Positions 4,817 to 6,474 of a stretch of DNA of 6,474 nt are shown here, piece by piece. The translations under genes and the position numbers were made by a program. This DNA is from Alphaproteobacteria bacterium (lineage in GTDB: Bacteria; Pseudomonadota; Alphaproteobacteria; CACIAM-22H2), in the NCBI GenBank assembly GCA_016869915.1, contig VGDA01000208.1:1-6474 (forward strand). Reading direction: 5' to 3'. Numbering within the stretch: the stretch's first letter is position 1; every line of letters begins with the position of its first letter. The notes under the pieces were generated by a model, which did not search any database, had not been told where the DNA came from, and worked only from the letters and a program-made list of their open reading frames with translations.

Positions 4817-5911
4817 ATGGACCCGAGACGATTCGCGCGGGGACAGGCCCGCGGAGCGCTGCGCCGGCGGAGCCTGGTCGCCGCGGCCCTCGCCTCCCCC
4901 CTGGCCGCGGCGGGCGCCGGGGCCGCGCCCCCGCAGCCAACGCGCGCGCCGCTCTCGCGCATCGCCTTCGGCTCGTGCTGCGACCAGGCCGACGACCAGC
5001 GCGTCTGGGACGCGGTGCACGCCTTCCGGCCCGGGCTGATGATCATGGCGGGCGACAACGTCTATGGCGACGTGCGCTCGTCGTCGATGCGCGAGCTGCG
5101 CGCCGCCTACGAGGCCGCCGACCGCAACCCGGGCTTCGCGCGCATGAAGCGCGAGCTCCCTGTCATGGCGATCTGGGACGACCACGACTACGGGCGCAAC
5201 GACGCGGGCGCCGAGTTCCCGTGGAAGCAGGCGAGCAAGGACCTGTTCTGCGCGTTCTGGGGCGTGGCCGAGGACGATCCGCGGCGCCGGCGCGAGGGCC
5301 TTCACCACGAGATGACCTTCGGCCCGGAGGGCCGGCGCGTGCAGGTGATCCTCCTCGACACGCGCTGGTTCCGATCGCCGCTGCGGCGCACGGACCGCCG
5401 CGGCGCGCCCGGCCGCGAGCGCTACCTGCCCGACGACGATCCCGCGAAGACGATGCTGGGCGATGCCCAGTGGGCGTGGCTCGAGCGCCAGCTGCGGCGT
5501 CCCGCGGAGCTGCGCCTCGTGGTGTCCTCGATCCAGGTGCTCGCCGAAGGCCATGGCTGGGAGCGCTGGGGCAACCTGCCGCGCGAGCGCGACCGGCTGC
5601 TCGGCCTCGTGCGCGCGACCGGCGCGGCGGGCGTCGTCTTCCTGTCCGGGGACCGCCATCTCGGCGCGATCTATCGCGAGGATGCCGGCCTGCCCTACCC
5701 GCTCCACGACGTGACCTCGAGCGGCCTCACCAAGTCCTATCGCTCGGACGAGGCCGGGCCGAACCGGCTCGGCGAGCCGCTCGGCGAGGTCAATTTCGGC
5801 ACGGTCGAGGTCGACTGGGAGTCCCGGCGCGTCGCCATCGCGCTGCGCGACGCCGGCGGGGTGGAGCGCCGCCGCCTCGACCTCGCCCTCGACGCGCTGC
5901 GCGCGCGCTGA
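4817..5911 (+). CDS. PhoD-like metallophosphatase (alkaline phosphatase D family), Tat-exported
   Basis: A 364-residue PhoD-superfamily phosphatase. The N terminus is a Tat-type signal peptide: arginines at 16-18 (RRRSLVAAALA), a hydrophobic stretch to about 30 and a small-residue region ending near AGAGA (32-36). Export to the periplasm in folded, metallated form is therefore expected, as for other PhoD proteins. Core motifs follow: FGSCC (51-55, Cys candidate iron ligand), GDNVYGD (79-85), WDDHDYGRND (120-129), LLDTRWFRS (179-187) and the late metal-binding SGDRHLG (278-284). The mature protein begins almost directly at the first core strand, so the separate N-terminal domain of classical PhoD (usually over 450 residues) is absent. 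This compact form could be a phosphomonoesterase or phosphodiesterase; substrate is unknown. No clear Shine-Dalgarno precedes ATG 4817, but an AAGAAT (4805-4810) lies where a leaderless promoter's -10 would be. The gene is divergent from the sugar-acid operon and convergent with the permease fragment (19-base gap), so a functional link to either is not evident. Confidence 0.88.
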   Translation: MDPRRFARGQARGALRRRSLVAAALASPLAAAGAGAAPPQPTRAPLSRIAFGSCCDQADDQRVWDAVHAFRPGLMIMAGDNVYGDVRSSSMRELRAAYEAADRNPGFARMKRELPVMAIWDDHDYGRNDAGAEFPWKQASKDLFCAFWGVAEDDPRRRREGLHHEMTFGPEGRRVQVILLDTRWFRSPLRRTDRRGAPGRERYLPDDDPAKTMLGDAQWAWLERQLRRPAELRLVVSSIQVLAEGHGWERWGNLPRERDRLLGLVRATGAAGVVFLSGDRHLGAIYREDAGLPYPLHDVTSSGLTKSYRSDEAGPNRLGEPLGEVNFGTVEVDWESRRVAIALRDAGGVERRRLDLALDALRAR

Positions 5912-5930
5912 CGCGGGCGCAGCACCCGGT

Positions 5931-6401
5931 TCAGAGCTGGCGCGAGAGCCGCGGGTCGAGCGCGTCGCGCAGACCGTCGCCGAGCAGATTCACGGCCAGC
6001 ACGGTGGCCGACAGGAACATGCCGGGGATGATCACGATCCACGCCGCCAGCAGGAAGAAGGGCCTGCCCTCGGAGATCGTGTTGCCCCAGCTAAGCACGT
6101 TCGAGGGCGTGCCCGCGCCGAGGAAGGAGAGCGCCGCCTCGATCAGGATGGCGGCCGCGAAGATGTAGGTGCCCTGGACCAGCACCGGCCCCATCACGTT
6201 GGGCAGGATGTGGCGGAGCAGGATCCTCGGGAGCCGCGTGCCGCTCGAGATCGCCGCCTGCACGTAGACCTCGTCGCGCAGCGTGAGGACGAGCGAGCGC
6301 ACGAGGCGCAGCACGGTCTGCGCCTGCGCCGCCCCCGCGAGCGCGGCCATCGCCGCGGCGAGCGCGGCCCCGCGCGCCCATGCGCCAAGACTTGTCTTCA
6401 T
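5931..6401 (-). CDS. chimeric frame: secretory signal peptide fused to the C-terminal half of a DppC/OppC-type ABC permease
   Basis: A 156-codon open frame in two unlike parts. Residues 1-28 look like a cleavable Sec signal peptide of a substrate-binding protein: Lys2, Arg10, an Ala/Leu-rich core (11-23) and an AQAQ cleavage region. From about residue 30 on, the protein matches the C-terminal half of a dipeptide/oligopeptide permease (DppC/OppC). It has the EAA loop QAAISSG...RHILPN (48-68) that docks on the ATPase, a membrane segment at about 72-94 with EAALSFLG (88-95), a second at about 114-138, and the typical end GDGLRDALDPRL (141-152). Normal DppC proteins are about 280-300 residues, so the first half, with its N-terminal membrane segments, is missing. 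GGAGGGAGAA directly precedes the ATG at 6401, so the start is well formed. No ATPase or partner permease gene follows; the next gene is convergent. It is probably a deletion remnant and unlikely to work as a transporter, though it could still be translated. An assembly join is the alternative. Confidence 0.8.
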   Translation of the reverse strand: MKTSLGAWARGAALAAAMAALAGAAQAQTVLRLVRSLVLTLRDEVYVQAAISSGTRLPRILLRHILPNVMGPVLVQGTYIFAAAILIEAALSFLGAGTPSNVLSWGNTISEGRPFFLLAAWIVIIPGMFLSATVLAVNLLGDGLRDALDPRLSRQL

Positions 6402-6410
6402 TTCTCCCTC

Positions 6411-6465
6411 CGTCGTTGCGACGCCCCGCGGCGGCGGGGCTTCCCTGACGCGACGAAGGCGTCGC
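6411..6465. repeat. cluster of short GC-rich inverted repeats upstream of the chimeric permease frame
   Basis: Three short inverted repeats lie within 55 bases. CGTCG/CGACG (6411-6415 and 6419-6423) has a 3-base loop. GCCCCGC/GCGGGGC (6423-6429 and 6434-6440) has a perfect 7-bp stem and a 4-base loop. GCGACG/CGTCGC (6450-6455 and 6460-6465) has a 6-bp stem and a 4-base loop. The first shares base 6423 with the second, so those two are partly exclusive. None is followed by a clear T-run, so a standard intrinsic terminator is not supported. They could be a 3'-end or 5'-leader structure of the neighbouring transcript. Confidence 0.4.
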
Positions 6466-6474
6466 CTATTCGCC

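Noticed and set aside
4742..5707. Upstream in-frame extension of the dehydratase (to 720 codons), antisense to the phosphatase
   Set aside because: The enolase N-terminal domain begins shortly after ATG 4741, a strong ribosome site lies just before it, and the extension has no domain and opposes a well-supported phosphatase gene.
5912..5930. Possible terminator between the phosphatase and the permease frame
   Set aside because: The gap is only 19 bases and shows no stem-loop or T-run.
4975..6168. A 397-codon plus-strand frame through the phosphatase and into the permease region
   Set aside because: It is Arg/Ala/Pro-rich with no motif and is out of frame with the phosphatase, whose GDN, WDDHD and GDRH motifs are intact.

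Overview
The window is very GC-rich (about 70% by eye), with tightly packed genes, strong G/C third-position bias and purine-rich Shine-Dalgarno (SD) sites before the operon genes. This suggests a proteobacterium, most likely an alphaproteobacterium or a Burkholderiales-like betaproteobacterium. There is no rRNA, tRNA or other taxonomic marker, so the assignment is loose. I saw no CRISPR array, insertion sequence, tRNA or origin. No gene-free stretch exceeds about 75 bases.

Layout. (1) Positions 1-183, minus strand: the first 61 codons of a TauD/TfdA-type Fe(II)/2-oxoglutarate dioxygenase, cut by the window edge. (2) 254-907, plus strand: a complete glutathione S-transferase-like protein, divergent from the dioxygenase. 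(3) 927-4741, minus strand: a compact four-gene unit. In transcription order it encodes an enolase-superfamily sugar-acid dehydratase, a D-isomer-type 2-hydroxyacid dehydrogenase, an HpcH/HpaI class II aldolase and a short-chain dehydrogenase/reductase (SDR). Gaps are 28, 12 and 1 bases, and each gene has its own SD. (4) 4817-5911, plus strand: a PhoD-like metallophosphatase with a Tat-type signal peptide, divergent from the operon. (5) 5931-6401, minus strand: an odd reading frame joining a secretory signal peptide to the C-terminal half of a DppC/OppC-type peptide ABC permease.

How the genes may work together. The four-gene unit reads as a non-phosphorylative acid-sugar catabolic module. 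The dehydratase would turn a sugar acid into a 2-keto-3-deoxy acid. The aldolase would cleave this to pyruvate plus an aldehyde. The two NAD(P)-dependent enzymes would oxidise the starting sugar or reduce or oxidise intermediates. Enzyme classes are well supported by visible catalytic residues. The substrate and step order are inference. No lactonase, transporter or regulator for the pathway lies in the window.

The most unusual element is the chimeric permease frame. It keeps a good start site, a full signal peptide and the ATPase-contacting EAA loop, but lacks the first half of the permease. The simplest reading is an in-frame deletion (or assembly join) within a peptide-transporter operon, from the start of a substrate-binding-protein gene into dppC.
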